This document shows, piece after piece, positions 62,308 through 64,000 of a stretch of DNA of 64,000 bases; position 1 is the stretch's first letter, and every line of letters starts with the position of its first letter. The DNA lies in the NCBI GenBank assembly GCA_963807085.1, contig CAWEBB010000002.1, positions 1 to 64,000 on the forward strand. Direction: 5' to 3'. Both the position numbers and the translations under genes were made by a program. The notes under the pieces were generated by a model. That model was not told where the DNA came from. It searched no databases and saw only the letters and a list, made by a program, of their open reading frames with translations. Source of the DNA: JACKII01 sp963807085. GTDB lineage: Bacteria > Pseudomonadota > Alphaproteobacteria > Bin95.

Positions 62308-64000
62308 ATGGCCGATCTATTTTCCAATGCCGCCAAAGCAGACTACACGGCTGCCGATATCGAGGTATTGGAAGGTCTGGAACCCGTCCGGCGCCGGCCA
62401 GGCATGTACATCGGCAGCACCGACGAGGCGGGCCTGCATCATCTGGCGACGGAGGTGCTGGACAACGCCATGGATGAGGCCGTTGCCGGCCATGCCAGCG
62501 TCATCGACATGGAATTGGATGCCGAAGGCGCGCTGACGGTCCGGGACAATGGCCGGGGTATACCGATCGATCCGCACCCGAAATTCCCCGACAAATCGGC
62601 GCTGGAAGTCATCCTGACCACGCTGCATTCGGGCGGCAAATTCAGTTCCAGCGCCTATGCGACCTCAGGCGGGTTGCATGGTGTGGGCGTTTCGGTCGTC
62701 AACGCGCTTAGCGCGTGGTTGGTGGTCGAGGTCGCACGCGACCGCAAGCTCTACCGGCAGACCTTCCAGCGCGGGGCGCCGGACGGGCCGCTCGTCACGG
62801 TCGGCTCCATCGCCAACCGCCGCGGAACCAGCGTGCAGTTCAAGCCTGATCCCGAAATTTTTGGCGAACATGCCCACCTTCAGCCGGCCCGCCTGTTCCG
62901 CATGGCGCGGTCAAAGGCCTATCTCTATCGCGGCGTGAAAATTCGCTGGCGCTGCGACCCCGCCATCCTGCCGCCGGAGAAGTCCGATCCCGGCCGAAGC
63001 GGAACTGCAATTCCCGAATGGCCTGGCCGATTTCCTCAGCCTGCTGCTGGACGAGCGCGTGCCGCTGCTGCCGATCTATTCCGGCGAACTGACCCTGCCG
63101 GGGTCGGCCGGCCGTTGCGAATGGGCGGTTGCGTGGTGCGATGACCATGACGATCCGCACGGCCATTCCTATTGCAATACTATCCCTACGCCGTCCGGCG
63201 GCAGTCACGAGAATGGCTTCCGGAACGCGCTGCTGCGTTCGGTCAAAGCATTCGGAGAGTTGTCGGGGCACAAGAAAGCCGGTCAGATTACCGGTGACGA
63301 TCTGATGGGCTCGGCTGCCTTCGCGCTTTCGGTGTTCATTCCAAACCCCCAGTTTCAGGGCCAGACCAAGGAGCGGCTGGACAGCCCCGAAACCCAGCGC
63401 CTGATGGAAGCCAACCTGAAGGATCACTTCGATCATTGGCTTTCGGCCGACCCGAAGACCGCCGGCGTTTTGATTCAGCATCTGATAGAGCGCGCCGAAG
63501 ACCGGTTGCGCCGCCGGGCGGAGCGGGACTTGCAGCGGAAAACGGCCACCAACCGCCGCCTGCGCCTGCCGGGCAAGCTGGCGGACTGTTCCGCCACCGG
63601 TCCGGAGGACACGGAAGTTTTCCTGGTCGAGGGCGATTCTGCCGGCGGCTCCGCCAAACAGGCACGCAATCGCAAGACCCAGGCGGTGCTGCCTTTGCGC
63701 GGCAAGATCCTGAACGTCGCCAGTGCAACGGCGGAGCGTCTGCGCACAAACCAAGAGCTATCGGATTTGGTGCAGGCCCTCGGCTGCGGCGGCGGCAAGC
63801 AGTTCGAGATCGAGCGGCTGCGCTATGAGCGCGTGATCATCATGACCGACGCCGATGTGGACGGCGCCCATATCGCCAGCCTGCTCATGACCTTTTTCTT
63901 CCGGGAAATGCCGGGCCTGATCAGCCGCGGCCACCTGTTTTTGGCCTTGCCGCCGCTCTACCGGCTGGCGGCTGGCGGCACCACGATCTATGCACGTGAC
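62308..64000 (+). CDS. parE: DNA topoisomerase IV subunit B, one frameshift, runs off the window
   Basis: The first 564 or so residues of ParE are visible. The GHKL ATPase domain has LEGLEPVRRRPGMYIGSTDE, EVLDNAMDEAVAGHA (Mg-binding Asn), VRDNGRGIPIDPHP and TLHSGGKFSSSAYATSGGLH. The transducer domain follows, and then the toprim EGDSAGGSAKQARNRKTQAV and DADVDGAHIASLLM. The Lys/Arg pattern in NRKTQAV favours ParE over GyrB. An extra C at 62984-62985 breaks the frame after ILPPEKS; removing it restores SIPAEAELQFPNGLADF and an open frame to the end. The gene is cut by the window edge. Confidence 0.92.

Overview
This window is a high-GC bacterial chromosome segment, most likely from an alphaproteobacterium of the Rhodospirillales type. 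The best evidence is the block pcm-tolC-popZ(DUF2497)-valS, because PopZ-type proteins are essentially alphaproteobacterial. Supporting evidence is the split methionine synthase, the fused single-chain acyl-CoA carboxylase and the abundance of oxidoreductases for diverse organic substrates (two LLM enzymes, GMC, PhyH, tyrosinase, TcuA-like, FAD amine-oxidase-like). No species can be named from the sequence alone.

Layout. 1-2.4 kb: AT-rich sequence, an IS5-family transposase tail, a small conserved hypothetical gene and a complete IS1595-family insertion sequence with perfect 8-bp target duplications. 2.4-10.1 kb: catabolic genes, with two thiamine-diphosphate enzymes, a DUF1028 protein, a coupled PhyH/73-aa/GNAT operon, a PanE-type reductase and a glutathione transferase. 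10.2-11.5 kb: tRNA-Asn, a secreted esterase and tRNA-Cys. 11.8-17.2 kb: housekeeping block pcm-tolC-popZ-valS. 17.3-32.4 kb: accessory metabolism, with a Tat-exported tyrosinase and small secreted partner, GMC oxidoreductase, RidA, tartrate/malate-type dehydrogenase, LpxR-like protein, AhpD-like protein, SDR, FAD oxidoreductase, APH-type kinase, TcuA-like flavoprotein, HDAC-like amidohydrolase and a MoCF-domain protein. 32.5-36.3 kb: split metH, whose second gene is heavily damaged over about 900 bp. 36.4-39.5 kb: a graveyard of IS3, IS256, IS110, IS21 and IS66 fragments, partly nested. 39.5-41.4 kb: cobT and cobS, facing apart. 41.4-49 kb: Bax1-like membrane protein, a YbbAP-type ABC exporter with TesA, FIST, ThpR and macro-domain genes. 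49-58.9 kb: fused acyl-CoA carboxylase, SnoaL-like protein, split YeeE/YedE transporter, and two LLM oxidoreductases flanking a STAND-like P-loop/TPR protein with seven near-identical 126-bp repeats. 58.9-64 kb: leuC-leuD, a DksA-type zinc-finger gene, YaiI, a small exported protein, and parE running off the end.

Functional links. MetH needs cobalamin, and cobT/cobS complete the nucleotide loop of cobalamin, so the 32-41 kb region is a B12-related neighbourhood interrupted by mobile DNA. The YbbA ATPase, YbbP permease and TesA form a conserved trio. LeuC and LeuD form one enzyme, and no leuB is present here.

Sequence quality matters for reading this window. Single-base indels break cobS, the ABC permease (three sites), the 3' end of the carboxylase and parE. 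All restore long conserved frames when corrected, so they are more likely sequence errors than true mutations. The metH lesions are much denser and could be either. I found no CRISPR array, prophage or recognised multi-gene defence system. The most unusual candidates are the STAND/TPR protein and the tyrosinase with its small secreted neighbour.
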